DNA of 64,000 nt from Agmasoma carcini (nom. nud.) (Eukaryota; Microsporidia; Thelohaniidae): contig JAOXFI010000018.1 of NCBI GenBank assembly GCA_029232285.1, forward strand, positions 23,240 to 87,239. Reading direction: 5' to 3'. The notes under the pieces are model-generated. The model searched no databases, was not told the DNA's origin, and saw only the letters and a list, made by a program, of their open reading frames with translations. A program made the translations under genes and the position numbers. Of this stretch, positions 42,904 to 53,119 are shown one piece after another. Within the stretch, counting starts at the first letter, position 1; the number at the start of each line of letters is the position of its first letter.

Positions 42904-45036
42904 ATTTGGCAGGTATATTTTTTATTATATATATTACATCTTTCATATGCAGTTGTTAATAAATATTAATAAATCAACGATGCGTGGGTGGTGATGTATT
43001 TCTTGTAAGATTATAGAAATGGATATTTGAAGATTTGTGCAAGAGCTGTCAAAATAAAGATAAATATGTGTTTTTAGATATAAAAATTAAGATATTTAAT
43101 TAAATAATGGGTGTATTGTAAGATAACAAAGTATTTATGGCTGTTTCTATATGAATGTTAGGAATTTAGACAAGTTTCTTAAATATATATGAAAATTTAT
43201 ATTTTCATTTATTTTAAGAAAACAAAAAAATCATTGTTTACTTAATATTTCTAACTTAAGTTGACAGGTTTGATTAAGAGGTTACATAATTAGAATGTTA
43301 AGTTTAATTAAGACAATTCTTTTAATTGATGACAGGTTTATATGAAGTGTAATTTTATGATATTGAATCTCTGTAAGGAGCGCAAGGATAATAATAATTA
43401 TTTTTAACAATATTGAAGATGTAGAGTGTATATAGGTGAGATTTTTTTGAAAAATGACTGATTAAAGTTTTGAGATGTCTATCTAAGTATTATATTCATA
43501 ATATATCATGATTGATGTCATTATAATTTGATTATATTGGATTTGTGTAGTGATGTCTACGACTATAAAATTTTGAAAAACATAAAATTGGAACATTTTT
43601 CTTCATTTATGATTATTGTAATATATACAACAATAAAAGTAATTAAAGACTAAATTATACAATAACAATCCAATTATACTGTATAATTCATGGTTTTATG
43701 ATACATTTTTATAATAATACATTTTATATAAAAATATTAAATTTCATAGGTAAAAAAAAATTATTTTGATATAAACTTGTATAATAAATATTTTATTGTT
43801 GTTCCTTATTCTTAAATACTATAGAGAGACATATCATATTTACAAGGGTTGACATGATAGCTCATTTTAGGATATCTTGTATATAAATCGATTTTTTTAA
43901 AAAATGGATCTTTATACAGGAGTCCTAGTCAATAAGCTTCAATATATTTATTCTTAAGGACAACAGACTTCTTTATTATTGTTAACTGTTATAAGTTATT
44001 TGATTTTACGAATTCTTAATAACGTTAGGAGATGTGTTATTTTATTAAAACATTTATATAAAAGAACAAAATTGAGGGTGTGGGTTCAATTCCCACCAAG
44101 TAACAATAAAACGTATTTTAAAAATAAATTCACTACAATTTGGTATTATAGCATTGATGTTAGTAAATATAAATAAAAAAGTAATATTTTGATTATCAAT
44201 ACTAAATAGAAATATTTTTTTATTAAAATAAATCGTAATATGAAAAAAACTTGGTGTTAAATTGATGTAAACTATAAAAATTATGAAAGGTTTTAATCAC
44301 ATTTGAATATAAAAATATTATTTTTATAAATTATGATTTATTAAGGGATTGTACAGAAACACAAATTTAATCAATGCAGGGGTGTAAATCTCATTTCACA
44401 TAAAATATACACACATTTGAGCCTTTGATAATGGTTCATTAGCTCTTTTAATAACAAATTAATGTTTAAGTATATTTCAGCCTTATAAAATATTTAAAAT
44501 TCTAAAATTCACCCATACCATATAAAACAACCTATTGCAACACTTATATAAGCATTGCTAACACTCATACATCTATTATAAACCCCTTATAAACTAACTA
44601 AAAACAAATACCACCATAATATCTCATATTTAAGCTTTATAGCTAAAAGCTACCCTAACAAAACATAATAATTGAACGCGCAAATTTATTTTTTTTATTT
44701 AACATCTTTGATCACTAAACACTATAATTTTTAAATGATACACTCGTCTTAAGCTTAACATTACAAAACAAAATACCTTTTTATTATATTTTAATTTGTT
44801 TGTTTTTTATAAAAAAACATACTTATTTATCTTTATCAACACCCCCTTTGATCACTGATTTTCACCTTTATGTTTAACTAGTATTAATCCTTTACCCCTA
44901 CTTAGGGGAACATAAGCAAAATATATAAATACAACAAACATTACCCTTTTATACAATATAAACCTATTTTTGACTTTATCACGTTACCCCTCATTTTCCT
45001 TTTTAAGAAAAAAATTTACAAAAAATAATATAAAAT
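42904..45036. other. Long spacer, with a tRNA-like sequence
   Basis: About 2.1 kb. The tRNA-like segment at 44036-44104 is the only structured piece recognised. The part near 44900-45036 is C-rich for the region and may hold promoter elements for the downstream gene. Confidence 0.55.
44036..44104 (+). other. tRNA-like sequence (probable tRNA pseudogene)
   Basis: GTTATTT pairs with AAGTAAC at the ends and GTGGG-TTCAATT-CCCAC forms a perfect T arm, with a box-B-like core. The 37 bases between do not give a clear D arm or anticodon arm. It resembles the segment at 20915-20977 in keeping only its outer half. Confidence 0.35.
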
Positions 45037-46023
45037 ATGGGAAACACAGAAGAATACATGGAATTTGAAAATACCGTTAACGCAATGTCAGTAAGGGACT
45101 ATGACACAGATACCACTTCTAAACACGAGTCTAAACGCTTCAAAATGATGGATGGTGAAGATAAAAAAACACAAAGAAAGATTGTAAATTTACCAGCAAC
45201 ACAACCATACGTAAAAGTAATTGATGGAGAGGAAAGACTATGCTTCAAATACAACACAAAAGTAAGTGAGACAGCTTTCAACTCAATGCCAAAGATCAAC
45301 TTGGAAGACAATGAGTTTTGTGTTAGATTCGACTTAGATACTGTTGATATCACAAAGCTAAATGAAAAGTTTAAAGCTGATAATTGCATATATCCTAGAG
45401 CAAACATTCCCTTTGAAACATATACAGGCAATAGATGGGTCTATGAGACGGACTGTAATCATCTTGCTTGGAAATTTGTTTCTTTAAATCCTGTCCTACT
45501 GTATGGTAAAAAAGGACTGATTCAACGTACTGTTGATTCTTATAGAAATATATGTAGAACACAAAACCCAGAAGGTCTTGAGAGTGAAAGAAGGAAGATG
45601 AACACGCCTACATCTGTTCAGATTGAGTGGATACAAAAAAATTGTATTAAAAGATCAAAGTTGAATGCTTATATTGGAAATGTTGATTATGATAAGATAG
45701 AAAATAACTTTAAATCTAAATATAGTGTTTTTCTAGAAAATTTTGATAAAACATCTTTTGGACTTGAACACTGGAAGGTATCAAACCCCGATAATATTTT
45801 AGCAGTTAAGCTTGCCTATTTAAATTCAGAGAATGCAGTTTTTATGAATGGATTGAGGTATAACAAGTACATGTTAATTAAAAAGGCTGTTGAGGCTTAT
45901 AAGAAGCATCTTGAAGAATTAAAGACAATGAATGAGAATGCTGAAGGGTCTGTATCTGAGAGTATTCAAGGATTTTGTGATATAGATGGAAATGATGAGG
46001 ATATTTACTTTGATAGTAAGTAA
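45037..46023 (+). CDS. DUF8032-like conserved protein (328 aa)
   Basis: A soluble 328-residue protein. Residues about 85-185 hold FCVRFDLDTVDITKLNEKF, NCIYPRANIPFETYTGNRW and GLIQRTVDSYRNICR. This order (F-D-[LM]-D-x-[VI], N-C-[IV]-Y-P-R-A, G-N-R-W-x-Y-E-x-x-C-N-x-[LI], K-[KR]-G-L-[IL]-Q-R-[AT]-V-D-[SA]) matches an ascomycete domain listed as DUF8032, as far as I recall it. Its function is unknown there too; several hosts carry it on gene regulators. The N-terminus is disordered with an acidic-basic mix, and the C-terminus ends acidic (DIDGNDEDIYFDSK). The name should be treated as tentative. Confidence 0.5.
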   Translation: MGNTEEYMEFENTVNAMSVRDYDTDTTSKHESKRFKMMDGEDKKTQRKIVNLPATQPYVKVIDGEERLCFKYNTKVSETAFNSMPKINLEDNEFCVRFDLDTVDITKLNEKFKADNCIYPRANIPFETYTGNRWVYETDCNHLAWKFVSLNPVLLYGKKGLIQRTVDSYRNICRTQNPEGLESERRKMNTPTSVQIEWIQKNCIKRSKLNAYIGNVDYDKIENNFKSKYSVFLENFDKTSFGLEHWKVSNPDNILAVKLAYLNSENAVFMNGLRYNKYMLIKKAVEAYKKHLEELKTMNENAEGSVSESIQGFCDIDGNDEDIYFDSK

Positions 46024-46209
46024 TTAATCCATGTAAAGGTAAATAAACATTTAATTTTCAATAATTTATATTTTTATAATCATATGGTAGTGGTTTCGAA
46101 TCCTGGTGAATACTATTATTTATATTATACAAGCTGAAGTAATAATATTTATCATATAAAGAGTAAAAAAATCAATAAAGTTTATATACATTAATAATAT
46201 ATTTTATAA

Positions 46210-46680
46210 CTACAAATCTTTATTTTTCTTTAATATTTTCTCAAGTGATGATTTTCTAAAAATTCCAATATAATTTTTATAATCAGTCCTATTCAATGCT
46301 TTTATATGTGCTTTGGTTGTAAAATGATTTAAATAAGTTTCTTGAATAAAATCATCACAGAATTCACAAAAATATTTTGATTTGATTGGATTGTAGTTTC
46401 TAACAGTAAGATGAAGCTTATTAAGATCATTTCTATATCTAACAATGGTATGATTCTCATCATGAGGTGTATCGTTGTTAAAATCAGCTTTACATGATTT
46501 ACAGTGATAGTGATTTCTTAGATATGAATCATTAAGCTTTCTTTTGATCTTTGGATAGACCTTAACCTTTATTAACTTATATGATTTCCTTAACTTATAA
46601 TATTTTCTATATGAATCGTAATTTTTGAAAAAATAAAGCTTTTTGATTTTTTTGTTTATTTTTCTTTTAATATAAGACAT
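46210..46680 (-). CDS. U1-type zinc-finger protein (156 aa)
   Basis: A basic protein of 156 residues. The first 50 are Lys/Tyr rich. Residues 60-67 have CKSCKADF and a later His pair. Residues 103-124 have CEFCDDFIQETYLNHFTTKAH, a C-x2-C-x10-H-x5-H finger of the U1-C/matrin/JAZ type, which binds double-stranded RNA or splice-site RNA in U1-C. It is not U1-C itself, because that protein has its finger at the N-terminus. The first Cys pair is followed by HDENH, so a second zinc site is possible. There are no membrane segments. Role unknown; RNA binding is inferred. Confidence 0.65.
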   Translation of the reverse strand: MSYIKRKINKKIKKLYFFKNYDSYRKYYKLRKSYKLIKVKVYPKIKRKLNDSYLRNHYHCKSCKADFNNDTPHDENHTIVRYRNDLNKLHLTVRNYNPIKSKYFCEFCDDFIQETYLNHFTTKAHIKALNRTDYKNYIGIFRKSSLEKILKKNKDL

Positions 46681-47144
46681 ATGGGTAAAAATGAATAATA
46701 AGTAAAATAATATAAAAGATTGTTATTTATTATAAATACATAATAATATAAAAGGCTGTGCCTGATTTGTTAGTTATAGCCAGCTTTAGTGATAGAACTT
46801 AAGCACTAATGTATTATATATAATAATTTTTCTTTATTTTTATACCAAAACACATAAGAATAATATATGGTAAGAAAAAGCCATGTTTACAAGACCAATC
46901 ATAATATAGATTTGATCTTTTGTTGTTTATATCAAAGAATATAAGAATAATGTATTTATAAATAAATAATAACTTTAAATAGCCTTTCAATCTACTAATT
47001 TTAATTATTACATGTTAGTTACTTACCTCTCAATATAATTTATATTGATAAAACCATATCATAATGTTTTATGTGCTTCAATGATCAATTTTAGTATAAC
47101 ACAAATATTTATTTATTTAACAAATATTTTTTTTAAAAAAATTC
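46681..47144. other. Spacer before the SNARE gene
   Basis: About 460 bases, AT-rich; nothing recognised. Confidence 0.55.
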
Positions 47145-47843
47145 ATGAATAGGTTTAATGAGCTACAAGCCATCATTAAATCAACAGGTGTTCCACAAAT
47201 GCTATTTACATACAAGGACGAGTATAAAGAACTATATATCCTAATAGATGACGTGTTTGATGGTGTAAATAGACTAGAAAAGCTCACTCTTTACGAATCT
47301 TTTAAAATGCAAAAAATATTGGACGAAACAAAAACTAAGTTAAAAAATCTTAGAAATTACAATTTAGAATTGGACGGATCGGCTGATCAAAGAAATTTTA
47401 TACAAAATTTAGCTATACACAAGCAAAACTGTATCAATAAATCCACATTAAAGATAAGTAGAATGTCTAGGAAGAGAAAAGAGGAATTAACCACAATTGA
47501 AGAAAGAAGATCAGCATTTGAATCTAAATCTGCTCTTCTACAGCTGGAGGAACAAGAAGAAGATGTTGAAAGTATAAATATACAGGAAAGAAGAAGATTA
47601 GTCGAAAGAATGAACGAAGTTGGCCAAATAGTACAAGAATTCTCAATACAAATATCAATACAAGATGAAAAATTAAAGAGAATAGATGAAATCACTAAAG
47701 ACTCTGAAAAGTGGCTAAAAATGTCACTAAGAGAGTTGAAAATGACATGGGATAGAGCGAGTGGAAACAAAAAACAAATTTTTTATTTTTTTACATTTTG
47801 GATTATTATAATTTTGTTGTTTTGGTTCCTTAGAAGAATTTAA
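47145..47843 (+). CDS. Syntaxin-type Qa-SNARE, tail-anchored
   Basis: A 232-residue protein. Residues 1-125 form helices of an N-terminal regulatory bundle. The SNARE motif spans about 147-205, from RRRLVERMNEVGQIVQEFSI to SEKWLKMSLRELK. Gln173 (SIQISIQDEKLKRID) sits at the zero layer, as in Q-SNAREs, with the L-x-x-[IV]-x-x-x-V spacing of layer residues. Residues 211-232 (IFYFFTFWIIIILLFWFLRRI) are the C-terminal anchor. Among yeast syntaxins the short regulatory region and the RRI end best resemble Ufe1/Sed5 at ER-Golgi, though this cannot be fixed by eye. It acts in membrane fusion together with the COPI-type traffic genes elsewhere in this window. Confidence 0.7.
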   Translation: MNRFNELQAIIKSTGVPQMLFTYKDEYKELYILIDDVFDGVNRLEKLTLYESFKMQKILDETKTKLKNLRNYNLELDGSADQRNFIQNLAIHKQNCINKSTLKISRMSRKRKEELTTIEERRSAFESKSALLQLEEQEEDVESINIQERRRLVERMNEVGQIVQEFSIQISIQDEKLKRIDEITKDSEKWLKMSLRELKMTWDRASGNKKQIFYFFTFWIIIILLFWFLRRI

Positions 47844-48498
47844 AATAAATTTGTTGATTTTGTATTTATAAATATTAAAAAATGGGGTTTTTAATGTATT
47901 ATTTATTAACAATTATTATTGGTATTTAAGAGGGTAAATATTTTATCTCAGATGGTGACAGGTAACGGTGCAGACAATAGCAATAAAAGTATTATTATAT
48001 TTGTTAATGAAACATTAAGGTTAATATTATAAATATATTTGTATGATATTTACAATTGATACAAATTTAATAACCACAATCAATATATAAAATTTTCTAT
48101 CTAATTGAAAATATTTCACATATACATTAATTTTTTCATATCAACCTGTAAATAAAATTTTAATTATTTTTTGCTTATTTACTATTTAATTTATCAAGTA
48201 AAAAAACAATTTGCAGGTTGATATGGAACAATTAAATATAGATGTTGAATATTTGTGTTTTGATTGAAAACCCTTATATAAGAATATTAGTTATATAATT
48301 AATTAGTTTAAAAAATATTATTATTAACTAAATAATAAATACAAAACCTATCAATCACATTATACTTTTGTTAATATTTTAAAGGCTCTCATCATAAACT
48401 CACCCCTAACCAATCAATTCATTATTTATTATAAAAATACAAAATATTTTATTTTGAAACATGTTTTAAAATAGAAAAACATTGAATGAGATATAAAC
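47844..48498. other. Spacer with a small palindromic element
   Basis: About 650 bases. A fragment of the dispersed repeat (atctcagatggtgacaggta) lies near 47944, and the palindromic element at 48134-48228 is listed separately. Confidence 0.6.
48134..48228. repeat. Small palindromic element
   Basis: Two near-perfect inverted arms, tttcatatcaacctgtaa and ttgcaggttgatatggaa, are separated by about 60 AT-rich bases. The size fits a MITE or a stable hairpin. No coding potential. Confidence 0.6.
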
Positions 48499-50754
48499 AT
48501 GGAAGGGAATGATGATTTTTTATTAAAAAATGTAGAAGAATACTCAGAATTAAACCATAACTACTTAGAAATGTTTAAAGACACGCCAAATGAACAATTA
48601 ACTGACCTTTTATTGTGTGATCCTGAAGAATTAACCAAAAATGAAGTATTGAGAGAGATTAGCAATGTTTTAATCAAATCTAATGAAGTTGTAGACAATA
48701 CACTACTGTTTAAGGCAGGAAAAGAGCATAAATGTTCAACTTTGTCGCTTGAACTATTATTTTCATTTATTTTACACTCAATTGATTTTAAAAATATTTT
48801 CAATAATATTTTAATAAATACTAAAATTGCTGAAAGAAATAATTTAAATCTTAAAACTACAAAAACTAACAGTGTTTTGCTTCCTGATGCTGTTATTAGC
48901 ATCATGAACAGGTATGAATGTGCTTCAGATTCAAAAATTGATATTCTTGCTCATCTTATCAAGGAATATCATAAATTTATGATTTATAACAAAACACCAT
49001 TTGAAAATAATAACACTAAAGAGATAACACTACTGAATATTAATGATAATAAGAATAATGTTTTATTTGAAGATAATATAACCTGTGAAAATACTAAAAC
49101 TGATGATGAAACATCATACACAGGCCCATATGAAGTAATACATGCAATATCACACATATTCAAGCCAAATCTAACAGGGTTTTCTAAATATTGTACCATT
49201 AAAGGTAACTTACAGTTGCTTAATCTACCAAATACGTTTTTTTTAAATGAAATCAAATATTTAGAAAATACAGAAGAAATCAAAGAAATCATAAGAGAAA
49301 CGAAAGATTTGAAGTATTTATACTATACAATGCATAAGTTTACAGAATTTGAAGTGATTGATCTACTCACATCGAATCATTGGGAAAGAAGCTTGTATAA
49401 AAACAAAAATCTACACTTAAATATTAGTAATGAATCTTTAGAAAAGAAAATATGTTCAAAAAATATTTTATGGTTTATTGATATTGCTGAAAAATATTCA
49501 AAAAATAATTCTTCAGAGAAAATAGTTAAAGCATTTATGAAAGAAGTTAAAATACCTTTAGAAATATTCTTTAAACACTGTAAGAGCATAGATAATGATT
49601 ATATTGAGATATTAAGCTTTAATTATATGTATCTTAAGGAAATAGATGATGATACACTTCATAGATTGATAGAAAGTGAATATTTTGATCATATAAGTGA
49701 GAATTTTAATATATTTAAAGTTTTGGTTAATAATTCTAAGGTTTTAAAGATTAATTGGGAATTGATGAGGGCAGATCATATTGATTATCTTCTTAAGATT
49801 AATGAAGAAAGAAGGAAAGAATGTGATAAAAGCCTTTATAATATACCTAAATCTATAATAGAGAGACTATGTAGGGGTGGTAAATCATTTTCGTTGTTTT
49901 GTATGAATAGAAATGTAAAGCTTGCTAAGTATTATTTAAAATCGGCAGAGATAAGAGAAATTGATACATTTAATCATTTTGTGTTAGATTTAATGCTTAA
50001 GATGGTAGAATTGGACGTAGATATATCAGATTATGTAATATTTGATAGGTTAGACTGGTATTCGATAGCTTGTACTAATAGAATTTTATATGAAAATAAA
50101 AATACAAAAAACATACAAAAATTGTATGAAAAAACAAGAAAAGAAGAAAAGATTTACGATCCTAGTATGTTATACAGAGAAGGGGGTAATTTTAATAAGT
50201 GTTTAGGATTTAAACAATCAAAAATGAAGATATCGGTGAAGAATAGTTTTACTTTTTATACTAAATTTATTTTTGTAAATGAAGGATTATTTTTTCAAAT
50301 AGGAGACCTAAATTTAGTGTATGAAGACTCTAATGTGCTGTTTTACAATGATTCAAAGCTTATATTGAGTTTAAATGTTAATATTATGACAGAAATAGAG
50401 AAGACTGAAAAAGGATCAAATTATGCTATTTTAGAGTTTTTAATAGAAAAGTCACATGATAATTGTAAGTTTACGGTTGGAGGATTTAGCTTTGAAAGGG
50501 ATATGAGAGTAGATGATATAAGTATATTATCAAGTTTTAATGGATTTATTGATTATATTTTATATTATGAGATATGTTACAACCCATTAGAGATACTTAA
50601 AAAAGATTTATATTATGATGGTATAATTCCAATATTTAGGTTATTAAAGTATAAGTTAAAGGATGGTTTATATATTGATTTTAGAAGGGAATATAAATAT
50701 GGAAAGCCAAATTATACATTAGAGAATGTTGTTAGTGTTTTAAGATTTAAATAA
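48499..50754 (+). CDS. Large unrecognised protein (751 aa) with a lectin-like C-terminal region
   Basis: A soluble, Asn/Lys/Ile-rich, mainly helical protein to about residue 560, with a cluster of short helices that could form an ARM or HEAT array. Residues about 585-705 change to strands with a sequence order typical of a concanavalin-like or LamG sandwich: SFTFYTKFIFVNEGLFFQIG opens it, a middle strand is NYAILEFLIEKSHDN, and SFNGFIDYILYYEICYNP closes it. A similar helical array and lectin-like fold occur together in BEACH-type proteins (neurobeachin, LYST), but no BEACH core with its W-x-x-R-x-[IL] motif follows. The relation is therefore only structural guesswork. The last residues (KLKDGLYIDFRREYKYG) are basic. 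Function unknown. Confidence 0.65.
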   Translation: MEGNDDFLLKNVEEYSELNHNYLEMFKDTPNEQLTDLLLCDPEELTKNEVLREISNVLIKSNEVVDNTLLFKAGKEHKCSTLSLELLFSFILHSIDFKNIFNNILINTKIAERNNLNLKTTKTNSVLLPDAVISIMNRYECASDSKIDILAHLIKEYHKFMIYNKTPFENNNTKEITLLNINDNKNNVLFEDNITCENTKTDDETSYTGPYEVIHAISHIFKPNLTGFSKYCTIKGNLQLLNLPNTFFLNEIKYLENTEEIKEIIRETKDLKYLYYTMHKFTEFEVIDLLTSNHWERSLYKNKNLHLNISNESLEKKICSKNILWFIDIAEKYSKNNSSEKIVKAFMKEVKIPLEIFFKHCKSIDNDYIEILSFNYMYLKEIDDDTLHRLIESEYFDHISENFNIFKVLVNNSKVLKINWELMRADHIDYLLKINEERRKECDKSLYNIPKSIIERLCRGGKSFSLFCMNRNVKLAKYYLKSAEIREIDTFNHFVLDLMLKMVELDVDISDYVIFDRLDWYSIACTNRILYENKNTKNIQKLYEKTRKEEKIYDPSMLYREGGNFNKCLGFKQSKMKISVKNSFTFYTKFIFVNEGLFFQIGDLNLVYEDSNVLFYNDSKLILSLNVNIMTEIEKTEKGSNYAILEFLIEKSHDNCKFTVGGFSFERDMRVDDISILSSFNGFIDYILYYEICYNPLEILKKDLYYDGIIPIFRLLKYKLKDGLYIDFRREYKYGKPNYTLENVVSVLRFK

Positions 50755-50757
50755 ATA

Positions 50758-50950
50758 AAAAAATTAAAAATATGAAAATATTGTATAAAAATAAGAAAAT
50801 ATGAAAATAAGAAAATATTGTATAAAAATATAAAAATATAAAAATATAAAAATATAAAAATATGAAAATATGAAAATATGAAAATATGAAAATATGAAAA
50901 TATGAAAATATGAAAATATGAAAATATGAAAATATAAAAATATAAAAATA
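50758..50950 (+). repeat. 8-base AT tandem repeat (aaaatatg/aaaatata)
   Basis: More than 20 units of eight bases follow directly after the stop of the 751-residue protein, with the sixth to eighth base changing between tatg and tata in blocks. Confidence 0.8.
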
Positions 50951-51013
50951 TTAATCTTATATTATTTCAATATTTATAAAAAATATTATTCTAATATTTA
51001 AAATTTTTATTAC

Positions 51014-51697
51014 TTAATCAATATGATAAGGTATATTTTGATAATCGTATTCTCGATCATCCTTAGAATCTTCATCGAGCTGTTTTACATTCATATCGAA
51101 ATATTGATTAAAGCCTTGCTTTGAACCAGCCACATCATTAGGCTGATTATTACATTCTTGACTAGGTGGTACATTTAAGTTATTTTGTGGCATTTGATTA
51201 TGTACCATTCTATTATTGTGATGTGATGATGTTGTATTAACATTATTATATTCATTATTAACATTATATTCTTTATTGAACATATTCTTATCCTCTTTAT
51301 AATAACTTTCCTTCTTTTCTTGAAACTTTTCAAGACTTGTATAATATCTTTTAATATTTTTTTGATTTTGAAAATATTTTGATAAGTCTTTCTTTTTTTT
51401 ATATAATTTTATTTTGTTGCTTACCTCAACAGGATTACAAGGTGTATTAAAATAGTTAGGATTGTTTAGTATATCAATTATAATATCTTTATCCATAAAT
51501 TGACAGAAATTATCCAACCATGCATTATCAGCTTGTTGGCTATAGTTTTGATACTCTATCGCTATTCTTAGCTCATCATTATGTATTTCTATGAAAGGGG
51601 TAGTGTATATGTATGAAGGAACCTCAAGAGGATGATTAAAGGTGCAATGTTGATTCTTACATTCTCCTTGCATGTGGAATCTGCACACTGGACGCAT
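51014..51697 (-). CDS. CCCH zinc-finger protein
   Basis: A 227-residue protein opening with MRPVCRFHMQGECKNQHC and TFNHP. This is one CCCH finger with ligands spaced C-x7-C-x4-C-x3-H directly at the N-terminus, an RNA-binding type. The middle has YFNTPCNPVEV. From residue 145 to the end it is Asn-rich and disordered. A lone CCCH finger right at the N-terminus followed by low complexity resembles the nucleoporin Nup42/NUPL2, which works in mRNA export; FG repeats are not seen here, so the similarity is weak. The start lies after aaaattttatct, in the usual short-leader arrangement. Confidence 0.65.
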   Translation of the reverse strand: MRPVCRFHMQGECKNQHCTFNHPLEVPSYIYTTPFIEIHNDELRIAIEYQNYSQQADNAWLDNFCQFMDKDIIIDILNNPNYFNTPCNPVEVSNKIKLYKKKKDLSKYFQNQKNIKRYYTSLEKFQEKKESYYKEDKNMFNKEYNVNNEYNNVNTTSSHHNNRMVHNQMPQNNLNVPPSQECNNQPNDVAGSKQGFNQYFDMNVKQLDEDSKDDREYDYQNIPYHID

Positions 51698-51837
51698 AGA
51701 TAAAATTTTTAGAGAAATGAAATAATAAACTGTTTCAGATGGAAAATAAACAATAGCAACACTAAGTTGTATTTTAACTAATTGATAATTGTAATATTAA
51801 GTTATATAAGATAAAATAATAATATACTAATGGTTAT

Positions 51838-52105
51838 GATCAGGTCAAGTTAGTCAAGTCAGGTTAGTCAAGTCAGGTTAGTCAGGTCGGTCAGGTCAGT
51901 CGGTTATTGTCAGGTCGGTCATAGTCAGGTCGGTCATATCAGTCAATTCGGTCAGGTTAGTCAGGTTAGTCATGTCGGTCATGTCGGTCATGTCGGTCAT
52001 GTCGGTCATGTCGGTCATGTCGGTCATGTCGGTCATGTCGGTCATAGTCATATCAGTCAGGTCATAGTCATATCAGTCAGGTCATGTCGGTTATAGTTCA
52101 TGGTC
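51838..52105 (+). repeat. Minisatellite built from gtca units (catgtcggt)
   Basis: A block of degenerate units with tcaggttagtca and tcggtcag changes at 51971-52043 into about eight exact copies of the 9-mer catgtcggt. It lies between the CCCH gene and the DONSON-like gene, which diverge from it. Confidence 0.85.
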
Positions 52106-52239
52106 ATAGCCATATTATTGTATATTAACATAATAAACTATTTATTATTAAAAAAATATTTTATAAAAAGAATGCATAATTCTTGTTATACTTAAAATAT
52201 TTTTAAAAAAATCTATAAAAATTTTCATCAAACAAAATA

Positions 52240-52947
52240 ATGAGTGACAAAGGTAAAGAATATTTAAATGATAAGGAAAACGAGTTAAATACGAAAATTA
52301 GAGAAAATAAAGCTAAGAGATTCTCTGAGCAAGACTTCATCAATGTATTAACTAAGAAAAACAAAAAAAGAACGAAAACACACTCTTTAAAGCCAAATGA
52401 TAACATTTATAGTAAAATAACGATATGTAGTGATCATAAAATATATTTTAGACCAATTAAGTACTACATCAGTCCATTTGATATTGTAAATGATGAAAGT
52501 AAGAATTATCAAGTTATTTATTCGCAATATTTATTAAGTTTTAGAAATGCATTTAAAAATTATAAAAAATATAAAAATTATTTTTATGTTAAATATAAGA
52601 ATAATTTTATAAAATTTGAAGATAAAATTTTGATTAGTAAAAATATGAATGTTGAATTAAAGAATGAAGGAATTGAGTATGTAAAGGATAATGATGTGTT
52701 AGTTAGTGATGTATCAGAAGCACCAATGATATTTGACTTGTTAATTAACACAACAATTAATAAGAATGCTTATTTACCGATAATTTTATCAAAAAATGAA
52801 TTTCAAGGTGGAGTTGTACATTATACAGAAATATGTGAAGATGATGCAGCATTATTTAAAGATGAGATGAGATATTATTATAATATATATGGACCATTAT
52901 ATAATAGAGATTTTGAATTAGAAGGGGATGTAAAATTTATAGATTAG
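52240..52947 (+). CDS. DONSON-like replication factor
   Basis: A 235-residue protein. After a charged N-terminus, residues 91-150 read like the DONSON core: YSQYLLSFRNAFKNYKKYKN, FYVKYKNNFIKFEDK, then ILISKNMNVELKNEGIEYV. DONSON has a SLYHLLK-like helix, F-Y-V-C-T-x-x-F-x-V-L-F, and A-L-I-S-x-x-x-x-x-L-R-x-x-[ML]-x-x-E-G-I-x-F in that order. Later, FDLLINTTINKNAYLPIILS and FQGGVV match the L-[IL]-N ... L-P-P-x-L-[LIM]-S-x-x-x-F-x-[GN]-[GA] segment, and YYYNIYGPLYNRDF fits the final strand with a Gly-Pro. DONSON helps load and hold the CMG helicase at origins in animals and occurs in some fungi. Recall of the family pattern is from memory, so the call needs a profile check. Confidence 0.5.
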   Translation: MSDKGKEYLNDKENELNTKIRENKAKRFSEQDFINVLTKKNKKRTKTHSLKPNDNIYSKITICSDHKIYFRPIKYYISPFDIVNDESKNYQVIYSQYLLSFRNAFKNYKKYKNYFYVKYKNNFIKFEDKILISKNMNVELKNEGIEYVKDNDVLVSDVSEAPMIFDLLINTTINKNAYLPIILSKNEFQGGVVHYTEICEDDAALFKDEMRYYYNIYGPLYNRDFELEGDVKFID

Positions 52948-52949
52948 TT

Positions 52950-53062
52950 AGTCAATCATGATGTGAATAGTTAGTTATGTTAATCATGATGTGTTAGTTA
53001 GATAGTCATTCATGATGTGAATAGTTAGTTATGTTAATCATGGTGTGAATAGTTAGTTAGTC
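52950..53062 (+). repeat. Degenerate tandem repeat (gttagtcatgatgtgaata)
   Basis: Units of about 28 bases with shared core atcatgatgtgaatagttag repeat three to four times after the stop of the DONSON-like gene. Confidence 0.7.
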
Positions 53063-53119
53063 CAATCATGTAAAATAACGTTAGTTTTATATTATAAAAA
53101 TAAAATTATTAAATTAAGT

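Noticed and set aside
46083..46125. Box-B-like string ggtttcgaatcctgg downstream of the DUF8032-like gene
   Set aside because: No acceptor stem and the T-arm stem does not pair, so no tRNA can be supported.
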